The translations under genes were made by a program, and so were the position numbers. Below, piece by piece: positions 11,531 through 25,499 of a DNA stretch of 64,000 nt. This DNA comes from Pholiota molesta (lineage: Eukaryota; Basidiomycota; Agaricomycetes; Agaricales; Strophariaceae), in NCBI GenBank assembly GCA_014925825.1, contig JACGCK010000019.1, positions 310,001 to 374,000 on the forward strand, read 5' to 3'. Numbering within the stretch: the stretch's first letter is position 1; each line of letters begins with the position of its first letter. The notes beneath the pieces are model-generated. The model was not told where the DNA came from. It saw only the letters and a list, made by a program, of their open reading frames with translations, and did no database searches.

Positions 11531-12374
11531 TTGGACCATCATGATTTTTTAAATATTAGCGCTCGTTATAAGTATTGACGCTCGTTGTTGCCATGTGATT
11601 AATGGTCGATTGATCAAGTGCGTATTTCTTGAATGCACGGTTTGGATTAAACTTGTTACTTACCATGTGTGTTTAAGTTCAAATAGAAGCACAAGTTCTT
11701 CAAATGTATGTCTTGAATCGTCTCTCAGATTTATGATCGCCTTGTCAAACCTCCTTGCTTCCAACTTGATTCTCCTTGAGCAGGTTATATACAATTCTGA
11801 ACTCCTGTCGGCTCCCCGAACGGAGCCTTAGAAATTGAATGGGACAGCTCTAAGCAGGCTTTGAGGTCAAACCTCTTGACTAAATCAGATGACTCGTGGC
11901 AACTCGACTGATGGCAGCACATGTGATGCAACTTGAATGTCCGGATGCAAACTCCCACCAAACTTGCAGTCGACCTATACTAGCCTATACTGTTACCATC
12001 TTGCTTCCTTTCCTATCAACTGCCGAGTGTTTCCCAGATAAAAATCGACAAAATCTCGTCATCGGTCACTGTGATTATGTCAAAAACTGTGCACCTGGAC
12101 AGGCAGTGTTTATAAGTAGTGTTTCTCTTCTTGTCCTATGACTCGCTAGGTTCATTCACCCTCATGTGTCTGAGTGGCTTCTGTGCTGAATCAGAAAACA
12201 TATGCCATTGCTCTCTGCCCCGCTAGCTGTCATAAGTAATGACAAGATCGGCAAAACAAACACAAGACGATACCCGAGATCGTATGTTAGAATCGTGCAA
12301 GGTACACTTCCCCGCATCCCCGCACTTTCAAATTGTTGCGTGTGACTAGGTGTGACTTCTCTCGGCACATAGAG
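11531..12374. other. upstream region of the lipase gene
   Basis: No gene seen. It ends at the TATA box of the lipase gene and probably holds its promoter. Confidence 0.4.
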
Positions 12375-12381
12375 TATAAAA
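12375..12381 (+). promoter_or_regulatory. TATA box of the lipase gene
   Basis: TATAAAA 42-48 bp before the ATG at 12423. Confidence 0.6.
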
Positions 12382-12422
12382 ACTGAACGATTGGGACATT
12401 CAGATGTGTCTGGAATCTTGCT

Positions 12423-14822
12423 ATGATTTCGCCACTTCTCTTCAGCCTTGTGTTATTTGCATCGTCTGTAAACGCAGCGGCTCCCACCGTAACGTTGGAT
12501 AATGGTGTTTTCACTGGAACAACCGATGGCACATCTTCAAAGTTCCTAGGAATACCCTTTGCCGTACCACCGTGAGCCCGGCGTACACTTGGACCTAGAT
12601 TATAATGGATACTAATCTGGACGTGTATAGTGTTGGTGATCTTCGTTACAGATTGCCTCAGACGATTCCTGCATATAACGGAACGTTTTCCGCGACATCC
12701 TTTGGCCCCTCATGCGGACAGCAAGCTTTTGACCTGCCAATACTTACTGGCCTAGCAGCTGACGCCGCCGATTTTATCACAAATTCGATATACGGCCAAA
12801 TATTCCCCGATGCTGAGGATTGTGAGTTTCCATCAGATTGACAGAGGGTTAATATGAATGATACTGCTTGCTTTTCTAGGCCTAACTATCAATGTTGTCA
12901 AACCCGCAACTGCGACGGCAGCGTCCAAATTACCAGTCGTAGTTGTAAGCAGTTGCCGTTCAAATTTTTGTTACAAGAGCTAATTGGACAATAATTTAAT
13001 CAGTGGATCTTCGGCGGTTAGTCTTCTCAAATGCATATATTTTGCATATCTTTCAGAAGTCAAGCAAGGAATACTGATTTTCCTTTTACAAACTGAAGGC
13101 GGCTTTGAATTTGGTGGCACCTCAATGTGAGTTTGCATTGAATCATTTGATTCTCGGGTTTAAATAGCTACATCGTTCCTTAGGTACGATGGGGATCAAT
13201 TGTTTCCCGATCTATCGAATTAGGTAGCCCAGTTGTCTATGTTAGCATGAACTACAGGTTTGTGTCGCTTCAGTCATTACTTTCCATTTTCTCAATTGTT
13301 TCCATGTAGGCTCACAGGTATTTGATCGTCAGCTCTGCTCAGACTATGAGAATTTGTTGTTGATTTGATTCATTTGCCAGGATTTGGATTTTTGGCTTCA
13401 CAGGAAGTCAAAGATGCTGGCGTCGGCAATCTTGGTTTGCAAGACCGTAAGCAATTTTGTCCCCGTCAGTTCCAGAAATCTTGACTTTGTGTTTGCAGAG
13501 CGTGAAGCTTTTAGATGGGTACAAAAATACATTGCCCAGTTTGGCGGCGATCCTACGAAAGTTACCATGTAGGCTATCCCTCGACTCCTCATGTGCCATA
13601 ACTCACCAGAAGTTTAAGTTGGGGAGAATCAGCTGGAGCCATCTCCGTTTCTCTTCATATGTTGGCGAATGGAGGCAATACTGAAGGCCTATTCCGCGCT
13701 GGTTTCATGGAATCAGGTGCTCCTATTCCAGTTGGAGACCTCACCCAGGGACAGAAATATTACGATTCTATTGTGTCGGATACGGGCTGCTCCGGTGCTG
13801 CAGACACTCTAGCTTGCCTGCGAACTGTCTCATATGCCTCGTTAAAATCGGCCATCAATAAGACTCCTGGATTTTTGCATATCAGGCAAGCACTTGATAT
13901 CAAGTAGAAGAAGATGAAAGAATGCTGATATTGAATCTAGTCATTGAATCTTGCGTGGCTCCCACGAGCTGACGGCGTTTTCTTGACGGATAACCCGCAA
14001 AGACTGGTTCAACAAGGCAAAATCGCTAATATTCCATACATTACAGGTGATGTTATTTTGTTTGACTGTACTATGTACATCGCGTTAACATATTATTTTA
14101 TCTAGGCAACTGCGATGATGAGGGGACCCTATTCTCTTTGGCGTCATTGAATGTCACGTACGTCTATGATTCACTAACGAAAGATAAAAATATATTCTTA
14201 TCATTACTGACAGAACCAACGCACAATTCATTGACTACATCAACACCACCTTTTTCCCAGGAGCCTCAGCCTCAGACCTCAATAAATTGACCTCGCTATA
14301 TCCGGCGGATATTACCCAAGGGTCGCCTTTCGATACTGGTATTCTCAATGCTCTGACGCCCCAATTCAAACGCATCGCCGCACTCCAAGGCGACGGAGTC
14401 TTCCAGGCACCGCGTCGCTGGCTGCTCCAAAACACCCTTCCAACAAACCCCAATGTGTGGGTTTTTGTGAGTAACTCAAATCAATTTAGCCCATTAGAAC
14501 AGAGGACTAAGATTGTGTGATGTTATCCCTTGAAATTATAGTAAGCAAACGCTTAAAAGCACTCCCCGCGCTAGGATCCGTGCACGCGTCCGATATCCTC
14601 AATGTCTATGGTGGAGGAGAGATGGGCGATTACCTTATCCGGTTCGCGTCGACGCTGAATCCCAATTCGGCCCTCAGCTTCCAATGGCCAAAATATACGC
14701 TCTCCAAACGAAACATCTTGACGTTCCTGGATGGGCTTATTCCTCTGATTATTTCGACGGATACCTACCGCCAGGACGCCATGAACTTTATCACCAATGT
14801 CACCCTTGCGAATCCTGTATAA
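12423..14822 (+). CDS. secreted type-B carboxylesterase / CRL-like lipase
   Basis: Alpha/beta-hydrolase of the Candida rugosa lipase/cholinesterase family, cleaving esters or triglycerides outside the cell. The signal peptide reads MISPLLFSLVLFASSVNA. Family marks in order: FLGIPFAVPP-VGDLRYRLP, EDCLTINV, GGGFEFG, GNLGLQDQREAFRWVQKYI, nucleophile elbow GESAGA, ESGAPIP, and SVHASDI near the end carrying the probable catalytic His. Many short introns. Single-base losses: G4 at 13191-13194 (G5 gives MYDGGSIVSRSIELG), near 13877 (one G short before CATATCAG) and probably the T5 run near 14465. The intron starting near 13885 has a GC donor (GCAAGC). A decayed paralogue lies just upstream. The substrate cannot be told from sequence. 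Confidence 0.9.
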
Positions 14823-15028
14823 AATGTTATGCCAACGATGGATTGCGTTCTATTATTTTTGTCGTGTTCCCAAATGAAATACTGGCATGATGTTGAAATT
14901 ATCCAACTTGGGCTTCGGGTCTGCGAGGAACATAATGAAAACATTATTAGATGTATTATACACGTTGAATGGTGGTATGGGCGTCTAAATATATAATAGA
15001 AAAAGGTATCAGTCAAGTGGTTCATCAT

Positions 15029-16527
<1,499 letters not shown>

Positions 16528-17446
16528 GGTATTGGGAAAAGCGGAATAAGGTGTTCTGTACTGTGTTGTAGTCGTGAGCAATGGCCGTCTCGTGACCACA
16601 ACCAAATTTACAGGTGATTTACTCCTGGCGGCACAGCCACATAGTGTCACAATGGTCACAGGACGCCCGGACCGCTCTTGGCCGGGCATCACAGAGATTG
16701 GCGCCTGTAAACTCGCAGTCCTCGGCACCATAGCGAACACTCTACTCAATGATGCTGTTTAGTCATTTCATGGTTGTGATGCAAGTTCTGAAATCGTTAT
16801 CGATAAGTACTTGATAAGTACAGCAGTAAAGACAGTTTAAACATTATAAGAGTAAGCATCAGAGTAAGGGACAGTTAGTAATGAACATGTGGATAGTTAT
16901 AGGTTCATGGTCTACTCTAATCTAGCGTAACGATGCTTTTCTAATAGTACATCGAATTGTGAACACTGCGTGTGGCAAAACCAAACGTACAAGACAGAAA
17001 ATCTGCCATAATGGGCATCGTTGACAACTGGGAACCAGAGATAGTAGACGTCAGGAGGCTGGTCAGAAATCGTGCAACGGGATCTATCGAGAAATCGTAT
17101 CAAAGGGGATGAAGGTCATGATCAAAAAAGCGAAAAGCGTGAGAGCGATTGAGACAGCAAAAAGAACACAGCAAAACGAGAAACGAGAGCGAATGAAAGA
17201 AAGTGGAGATAGATTGTGGTTATGTTTCCGACGGCGAAGAAAGAGGAGAGAAAAAAGAGGGAGGAAGAGAAATACTGAGGGTGGATGTCACGAAAGGGTG
17301 ACGGTCGCACAACTGAGCTAGTCGCCAAAATTAGATGCATGACAGCATGACTGATAGACACAGCACGTACCACAAGAGGCCTAGGCCTATGGAGGCGGAG
17401 AACAGATATGGGTCCTTCAAAGACGATAAGAGAGAAAACTGGGCGT
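16528..17446. other. intergenic with a purine-rich tract
   Basis: About 17109-17290 is strongly purine-rich on the plus strand (AAAGCGAAAAGCGTGAGAG-like sequence). No gene recognised. Part is probably 3' UTR of the small membrane protein gene. Confidence 0.4.
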
Positions 17447-17946
17447 TCAGCAGGAAGGCATCCTGCGAACGGAAGGGGCTCGAGCACCGGCGATGGGGGA
17501 AGTGATTTTGGTCTTCACAATGTATGTCTTGCCGGGCGCCCTGGGCACAGCTGACTCGAAGATGCTGGCCTCACCGGCAGACGATGAAGGTGACCCAGAA
17601 CGAGAGAATCGAACAACAGCTGAGACGGGGAGGGCGAACGAAGAGGGGGGCGCGATGAAGCGTGAAGGCGCCGGTGAGGGGTGCGCGGACACGATACAAG
17701 TGCAGTATGCGTAAAGCATCAAAAAGGCACATATAAACAGTACTGAGGAGAGGAGAATATGTTGAATAACGAATACGAGGATTCTTGGATGGAAAGCGAC
17801 GTACTGATACCGATGATGATGGCTTTAACGACGGCGGAGCTGATCTTCGTTACATGTCCGTCGATGTTCTGCACCTCCCGGGGGACGCTGAGGGCATGCA
17901 CAGTACAAATGAATGACGTGACAACAACGATGGTGGCGAGCATCAT
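17447..17946 (-). CDS. small predicted membrane protein, Ser/Pro-rich tail
   Basis: Not a family I recognise. Two exons, 17946-17805 and 17742-17447, flank a 62-bp intron (GTACGT...CTCAG) that joins in frame. Exon 1 opens with a signal-like segment (MMLATIVVVTSFICTVHA), followed by about 25 polar residues and the start of a second hydrophobic stretch. Exon 2 completes it: IIIGIILFICAFLMLYAYCT. The rest is Ser/Pro/Arg-rich. The product is about 145 residues and looks like a type I single-pass protein with a short outer part. The junction building one continuous membrane segment supports the splice. A TATTTAA motif lies about 90 bp upstream (18035-18041). Divergent from ALG11. Confidence 0.5.
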
Positions 17947-18726
17947 CTTTGGGGCAATGGGGGGATATGAAGCAATGAGATAAAGGTGACTGGAGGGAGT
18001 GGGGGGTGAAGTAGTTGAGGAGCGGGGCGCGTTTCCTTAAATACATACGGCGACCAGGACTGCGGGCAAAATACTAGGATGAATAACCGACCAAGATCGT
18101 CACGGTCCATATACGACCTACATGGAGGACGAATCCGGGAACCGGAATCAGGTCACAAGGGGGAAGTCGAGGCGTCTATCTCATTTTAGATCTGGCCGCG
18201 ATAAAAATCTGGAGGCAGTGTCAAGAATGAAAGAGAATGAAATAGAGTAAGATCTTACGTTCGCGGATCCGTGAGGATGGCTCGTCGAGACAAAGGCGCT
18301 TCCTAGAGATCGTGAGCGTAGATACAGCAGAACACTAAGCCTGAAGCTGAAGCTTTGAAGAACGATACTCGTTGGGTCGGACCAATTGTCGATTCATCTG
18401 GGCGTATTATTCGGAGAAAATCTGATATTCAATATCACTCCGCCAGTTATCGAACTGGCACAATGGAAAGCCAAAGAAAGCAGGCATCCAGAAGTCGCTA
18501 GTAGTAATATATGGAGAGCATACATATTGTAGATGAAGACAATTGACCTTTGGATGCAAGTTGGATGGCTGACGGAATCAAGTAGAAACTCAAACCACGA
18601 TGTGTGGGAACATATGATATAATGACTCCCCGACTCCCCATACGTCAATTTCCAACACTACCTACTACAACACTTACATCACTACCACCCAGCTACCGCC
18701 ATAGAGACCGAGGGCTGTCAAAGGAA
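17947..18726. promoter_or_regulatory. divergent promoter region, small membrane protein / ALG11
   Basis: About 780 bp between two divergent start codons. A TATTTAA motif serves the minus-strand gene. No other element recognised. Confidence 0.4.
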
Positions 18727-20763
18727 ATGGCGAATATCTTCGCTCTTTTCATATTTGGCTTATCTTGGTTTCTGTTTGCTCAGTTTCTATTAGCTCTTTT
18801 GATAATATGGGTCATACTACGCGTCTACAGCCGGCACCTCCGTTCTTCTAACTTGCTTCGTCGCGCTACACTGCTTTCCGAACTGGGTCACTCTCCTGGA
18901 GAAAGGAAACGAATCGTTGGGTTCTTTCATCCGTACTGGTAAATACTCTCCTTGGGATCCTATACAGTGCTATCTGATTCTACGGTTAGGTCCAAAGTAA
19001 TGCCGGTGGGGGTGGCGAACGAGTTTTGTGGGCCGCGATAGCGGCAATGCAGCGTACAGACCCTGATGTGGTCAGCGTGGTGTACAGTGGAGATATTGAT
19101 GCTTCCAAAGAGAACATCATCTCAAAAGTCAAAGTGAGAATTCGTTTCATGATATACGAGTGCAACCCCATTGATTCAATGGCTGTACTTTTGGTGTGCA
19201 TCAGGCTAGATTTGACATTACTTTGGATCCGAAACTTCTTCACTTTGTATTCCTTCGCTCTCGTTGGCTAGTGGAGGATTCTACCTGGCCGCGCTTTACA
19301 CTGTTAGGCCAAAGTATTGGGTCCATGTACCTCGCATGGGAGTCTATGACCCAGCTCATCCCCGATCTGTATATTGGTGAGCATTATACCGAACTAATAA
19401 GCCAGTCAACTAATGGGAGTCCATCCCCTCTAGATACCATGGGCTACGCATTTACCTTCCACGTCGTGCTCAATTAGGACATATTCCAATCGGTGCTTAC
19501 GTCCACTACCCGACTATCAGTACAGATATGCTTGCTCGTGTCAAATCTCGGAAAAAATGGCACACAAACACAGATCAGATATCGTCATCCGCACTATTAA
19601 GCCGTTTCAAACTTTTGTGAGTTCCGTTCCGTCTCCTGTACTCCAAACTCAAACAACGGAAAACGGGACACAGATACTATCGTCTCTTCATGTACTACTA
19701 TGTTTTGTCCCTTCGGACTTCCTCCTTTGTCATGGTCAACTCATCATGGACCAAGAATCACGTCGATTCTATTTTACGACACTCCGATCCATTGATAGAT
19801 GCTCTCCACATGATCCCGCCACTAGTGGGACTCAAGTTATTCACGTCGCAAAACGCGCCCGCAACAGCTAGAATCGTTCACCCCTCATGCGATACACGCG
19901 AAATGTCGTCTTCTCCTGATGCCGCGCCAGCGTATTATTCTGAGCGTGGCGCAATTTCGGTTCGTCGTCAGATATTCTGCTGCCTCGCGTGTATTCTGAG
20001 TTTATTGCGTTTTTAGCCCGGAGAAAGATCATCGAGCTCAATTAAATGCATTTCACCGCTTGGTAGAGCTCCATCCGGAATACATACGCAGCCCTCACAA
20101 CCGAATTAAGTTGGTTCTAGTGGGGGAAGCCGCAACGACGACGATGCGCGACGAGTGACGGAACTCCAAAAACTCGCAAAAGATCTCGCTATTGACGTAT
20201 GTTCCGAGTACAATGACTGTTCATGGAATTAATAAAAAATTTTTCCCCTTTCCCCCAGGCATATGTGAGTTCGTGTGAACGCCTCGTATCCCGCTGTACT
20301 GGATTGGCTTTCAAAGCGAGTATTGGCCTCAGTACGATGGTGGATGAACATTTTGGCATTAATGTCGTGAATTTATGGTGAGCGGCTTCCATATTTTCAT
20401 GACGCATTTTCTGAACGTAGGTGATGTAATAGGCCTCTGGAGTTATTCCCGTTGCACATGCATCAGGTGGTCCATTGAAAGACATAATTGTACCATTCAA
20501 TGGAGAAAGAACAGGTATGCTAAATTCCTTTCCTCTACACTATACATATCCCAACCAGTTATATAGGCTTCCACGCGAAGACTACTGACGAATTCGCAGA
20601 AGCGTTGCACACCGTACTCTCACTGCCGAATGAGGAAGAACTGGCGATGCGATGGAGGGCTCGGGCATGGGCCGTCCAGCGCTTCTCAGAAGAGGAATTT
20701 GAGCGTGGGTGGAACCAGAGTGGATGGCGGACGTGGCTATCGAAATCGACATCGTCGCGGTAA
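18727..20763 (+). CDS. ALG11: ALG11, GDP-mannose:Man3GlcNAc2-PP-dolichol mannosyltransferase
   Basis: Adds the fourth and fifth mannoses, both alpha-1,2, to the lipid-linked oligosaccharide on the cytosolic face of the ER. GT-B fold, family GT4. An N-terminal membrane anchor ([20 protein letters not shown]) is followed by the hallmark [85 protein letters not shown] and the sugar-nucleotide region [27 protein letters not shown]. It ends in a W/R-rich helix. Frame breaks: G5 at 20122-20126 (G6 needed for VGGSRN), near 20265 and near 20320 (one G short in SKASIGLS). The C of HPYC is split by the first intron. Start chosen at the Met opening the membrane anchor. Confidence 0.92.
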
Positions 20764-23000
20764 TATTTGAACGAATATATCTCAAATATTCAATCGTGAA
20801 ATCAGCGATCTGACAGATGGCAACTGTGACACGAGAGCCAATCTTGTGGGACCGCATATCTCGAAAGGCTTATAAGAGTCGAATTGAGGGCAACAGGCAG
20901 GCACTGCCTTCGCTTATTGTCCTCCGAGACGTCGATTTTAGCGCCAGTGGGTGACTTTCCATTACAATAACTTGAATTATTTAGAACTTGAAATGCCAAG
21001 CGACGTCAGTCGGAGCTCAAATGGTGAAAAGTCGAATTTCCATAACGCCCATAAAACCAAAATTTGGAGTTGATATCTTGAATTCAATGGGTGAGATCGT
21101 GAAAAATCCTTTCCAAGGCTCTCTGAAGCATTCTATGAATTTTTTGGGACATAAAACTGTGATGTCGATAGTAATATCTCTGGCTATGCTATTCCTAATT
21201 TTGCTCGATAACGCGAGCCGGCGGGCATAGCTGTTGCACTTGTGAGGGCAATGAGCGGGAGGACGCCGAGCTAGGGTCGGCATTAATGCGGTGTGCCGGA
21301 AAGGGACATCTGGCAAGAAAGGAAAAATAGGGTCCTGAAGAATGCAACGGGTGACAGTTGCAATCGATGTCTAAGTCAATTAAATCTCACCTATGGACGG
21401 GGATCGGTTATACCAGGCCGGCTGGGGGTTCCATGGGCTTCTCATCTGTGGCCGCAGTTATCGCGCCGTATGTATTACATACCGTGCCGGCAGCTCTAAG
21501 GAACAGACGCAGGCCGCTTGCTGTCAAGCGTCCTGTGGCACGAATAGCACGGCGGTCTTGCGTCCTCCATCCGAGTCTCCAGCCGGAACAGGACTTGGCG
21601 TTTGTCTTAGGTGCTCTAATACTTGGGCCGCTTTCTTGGATTCTTTCCTGTTCATTAGTAAGAGACACGACTTATTCTTCGTACAAGGTCAGTTACGACA
21701 CTGCCTTTCCGTGTGAGTTGCGATTTTGAAGGAAGGGGGGCGGAATGGAAAGCAACACATGTCCCTTCTCTGCACACCATAAGTTTCCGATTCGTCGGTG
21801 CCCGGGAGGACAGCGGCGGGCGACTGCGACTGCGCTCGCCCTCCTTCACATGTGGCGTATGGTCGAGAAATCAATGACTGACGAATGCAAAGCAATTGCT
21901 GCCTCAGTTCCCGATATCGAAACGTTACAGACTGGTCAATCTTTTTTGAAAGTCTTACTCTAGGAAGGACCAGGCCTAGGAAGGACCCCATACTCTGACT
22001 ACACTAGAATTGCTTATCCGAGTCGGGGACTGAGCATCTCCTCGATCGCGAAGCTCATTTGTGCCAAAAATGTATGTGGGCTCTCAACTTGAAACGTGCA
22101 AAGATAACGGACCTTAACGGTACCAGTGGCAAGCTCTCTCGCGTAGATGGTAATCTTGCCAGAAGAAGTTCTCGTTATCCTCGGGTAGCGCTCCCATTTG
22201 CCGCTCTAAAACGGGGGCGTCTGCGATCGAGCATCTTCTCTTTCCCCACACAAGTCAAACACGAGTTCGCGTTTGTTTCGCGTTTGAGGTGTATTAATTT
22301 AGGGTTGATGACTGACAGACATACCCTGGATTCAGAAGCCGCTCAAAAGGTCTTGTATGGGCAAAAGATAAACCCCCATAAACGCCAACGCGCATTCGAG
22401 GCGCGCCCCGTGTCCAACCCTGACCTGTCAATCCTCGCGACAGATCCATGGCAGAAGACATGTGAACATACCTTCGATTCATACATTTATGTCGAAAGAT
22501 GCCTGACTACTACACCAATTTTGAAATCAAGTCGTACATAATAGTGTCTTCATTTTAAAAATCCATTGTTTCCTGAATCCTCATCGACATGACTGTCACA
22601 AGCAATTATCCAATACACTTCACCTGTAGATTGTACTCTGTTCGTGAGCTTACTCAAACCAACTGAATCTGAGGTCTCGATTTCAGCTCGTGATCTGTGA
22701 ATTCCGGTATGAGTTGGGTCAGCTGGCAGCCCCGGTAAGAATGAGATGGCAGTGCTTGTCAAGTGGAAAGGACGCGCATCACATCGTTGGAAAGGTCTTA
22801 ACAGATTTAGCGGGGCGTCCACCGCAGCAGCGAAAATTTGGACCATGAGTGGCTTATTCAACCAATATTACCAAATAAGGTCGAGAAAGAGAAAAAAGAA
22901 AGAGAAAAATTCCAAATTACATCCATTGCTTGTCCATCATAGACGGACTGACAACGGTATAAGTTTCACCCGCCAACTCTCATTCGTGCTGCGGAAGCCA
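20764..23000. other. 2.2-kb gene-poor stretch
   Basis: Many short overlapping open frames on both strands, none with recognisable motifs, start context or intron structure. One plus-strand frame (about 22059-22541, 160 codons) is the longest. I see no transposase, LTR or RNA gene here. Confidence 0.4.
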
Positions 23001-24672
23001 TCAAGGCAGCCTCATGAGCACTTCTTCGCCCTTTCCTTGGATGTCCTTCAAGCTCTGATATCCAGACAAGGCGAGCGTGATGTCCAGATCGGCGAGTGTG
23101 TGACGGATGACTTGTTCAACGCCTGCCTGGCCGCCAACAACCGATCCATACACCCAGGGACGGCCCACTGTCGTACGGCACAGCCAAGACACAATCAGTT
23201 CGAGTTTCTGACAGGCGTAGCGGGTACACATAAAACGACGTACGAAGGACGGCTTGAGCGCCTAGCGCCAACGCTTTGAAGATGTCGCTTCCGGTTCGAA
23301 TGCCGGAATCGAACAGGATGGTAAATTTGCCTTCCTGCTGAGCGGCTTTGATTCTTGGGGACTTCATGATGTGTTCCAAAGCGAGCAGAGATGGAATGGC
23401 TCCATCAACTTGTCGGCCACCTGTGCAGGTTGAAGAACGTTAGAATCGACAATATCGTGGTCCCTAATATTTTGGCCTCACCGTGATTAGAAACGATGAT
23501 TCCATCTATCCCAGAAGCCAAGGCTTTCTCAGCGTCCTGCAAACGTTTATTAAATAGGAAATCCCGCCATTATAAAGAAATACCAACATGAACGCTCTGA
23601 ATTCCCTTGAGAACCAACGGGCCCTCCCAGTTCTCTCTCAAGAACTTCAAGTCCTCCCAATCTCTGTACAATCCCGAATTAGCTTCTTTCAGCCATTCCG
23701 ATCCCAAATGTAACGCCTCCACCGCTTCGGGATCGCCGTTGGCAACGCCATTGTCGAACTTGGCAGGATCGTAAGGGAATGCAGGACGCACGCCGGTGAG
23801 CGGTTGTCTGCCTAGTCGTCCCATGAAAACGGGGTCAGACGTGCCGATCTGATTACCGACGCTATGCAAGAAGGGGATGTAGCCTGTGGTGAGATCGTGA
23901 GGACGCCAACCAAGCGACATGGTGTCTAGAGTGACCACGAGGGCCTTGTAGTTGTTCTCTTTCGCTCGCTTGAGGAGAGACAGAGTGACCTCATTATGCT
24001 TTGGCCTGTTTGAAAAGTAGATTTATGAGGATTGATCTCGTTTATCGAGTAGCAAGACGAACCAGTAGAGCTGGTACCAGCGATGACTGTCACCGTTAGC
24101 CTCGGCGATTTCTTCGATAGTTCGACTCGCAGCTGTGCTCAAAATAAATGGGACCCCAACTTCCTTTGCTGCGCGTGCGGGGTTGAACTCTGCTTCAGGA
24201 GCAAAAATGGCTTGCACTCCTATAGGAGCGATGAAGAGAGGTGCACTGTGGGTAACACCAAAGATTGTGGTCTAAGGATAAATCATCAATGTTTAGGCGA
24301 GCTCAAAAGCTTTGAAAAAAGGGGCATACCTCCAAATTCGTTGTGGTAGCATTTACCAACATACGGGGAATAATCCCCCACTTCTTGAAGGCTTCAAGAT
24401 TGGAACGATAAGTCGTATTGGTACCTGCGCTTCCTCCGGCATACATGAAAGCACCTATTGATATTAGATGGTATTAGCGAATGAGCAGATCAGAAGGATC
24501 AGAGTTCAATTTCACCTCCATAATCTTTCAGCTTTTCCTTAGCCTTTGCCTCGATCTCTTCGAAGTCCACCGTCCCAAGGGGTTCAGGACCTTTGCGGCT
24601 GGCATAAAGCTGCAGCATATATGGGCTCCATTTACTCTTTCCTGGTGTAGACGTTGATTGAGAATCGGCCAT
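23001..24672 (-). CDS. FMN-dependent alpha-hydroxy-acid oxidase, lactate 2-monooxygenase-like
   Basis: TIM-barrel FMN enzyme oxidising L-lactate or a similar 2-hydroxy acid. In order: MADSQSTSTPGKSKW start; APIGVQAIFAPEAE; the FMN-site block FILSTAASRTIEEIAEANGD, WYQLYW-PKHNEV; VVTLDTMSLGWRPHDL; GPLVLKGIQ; active-site SNHGGRQVDGAIPSL (catalytic His-Gly-Gly-Arg); FTILFDSGIRTGSDIFKALA and LGRPWVYGSVVGGQAG. The extra segment after LGWRPHDL (GYIPFLHSVGNQIGTSDPVF) matches lactate 2-monooxygenases more than glycolate oxidase or cytochrome b2, and there is no heme domain. Introns splice in frame with no base losses noticed. Substrate is inferred from family only. Shares a divergent upstream region with the SLP1-like gene; TATTTAAA lies about 100 bp before the start. 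Confidence 0.88.
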
Positions 24673-25499
24673 GATATGAGATGGTGGTCAACGATGTGCG
24701 GTGGGTCGATGATTGATAAGACGGTTAAGAAGGGTTGAAATCGCGTTGAGGTTGATAGTTGACCCCCTAAGTATTTAAATAAAACACGCTATACCCTTAG
24801 GATGCATGCGCGGAATTGCAGATGCCGATGGAGGACATAAAGACACCCCATGAGAATCAGGAGGTCTCTGGATGGGCAGGTGATGCAACTCCAGCCGCCC
24901 CGCTTTCTCAGCTCTAGCTGACAAATTTTGTTGTTTTCGCGGAGGTTTACGAAGTCGGTGTTCTTCCCAGTTACTTGGATTGAGGATTTGGAAACAAGGA
25001 TGGATGCCGAGTGGAACGAGCCTACCCTTGGGAAGCTATATGCGTCCAAGTTCGTTCTGTTTGCTGCCAACTGTCGGGCTTCAGATACTGATCATTCGTC
25101 CAAAGACATTTTCTGTTTGTCTTCTGTCCAGGTGACGTGTAGTAGAAGTTGTAGCAGGTCTAGAGCCTGGCCCAGGAAGTTTCTTTTCGTGATAGGGTTC
25201 CGAGAGCGTTGTATGTAGGAAGTGGAAGGGTTGTGAGGCAAGGTTCAAGATTGTCTAGCGCGTTATGAATACCGCAGGGCATCAATATGGGGTTGACATA
25301 CAGATGTGGACAGAGGATGTTGAGATGGTGCCTGAGGCTGATGCACGTCAAAAATAAAAAGAGCTTCCGTCAACGTGTGCCAACGTGTCTTCATCCGATT
25401 TCTTCAGCGTTCGAGCCTGTGGCTCTATTTATTACGCTGTCGTTGTCCAGCGCACAGTCCTGAGTGGCCGCATCCAACTCTGAGGCTCTGCCTCCAACG
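24673..25499. promoter_or_regulatory. divergent upstream region, FMN oxidase / SLP1-like
   Basis: 827 bp between two divergent starts. Holds TATTTAAA at about 24772-24779 for the minus-strand gene. No other element or gene recognised. Confidence 0.4.

Noticed and set aside
20988..21316. Overlapping 80- and 99-codon frames on both strands
   Set aside because: No motif, no intron context and no start context; left as intergenic.
22746..22900. Possible chromodomain (AVLVKWKGRASHRW) hinting at a retroelement
   Set aside because: Only a few residues match; no downstream aromatic cage, integrase, LTR or reverse transcriptase nearby.
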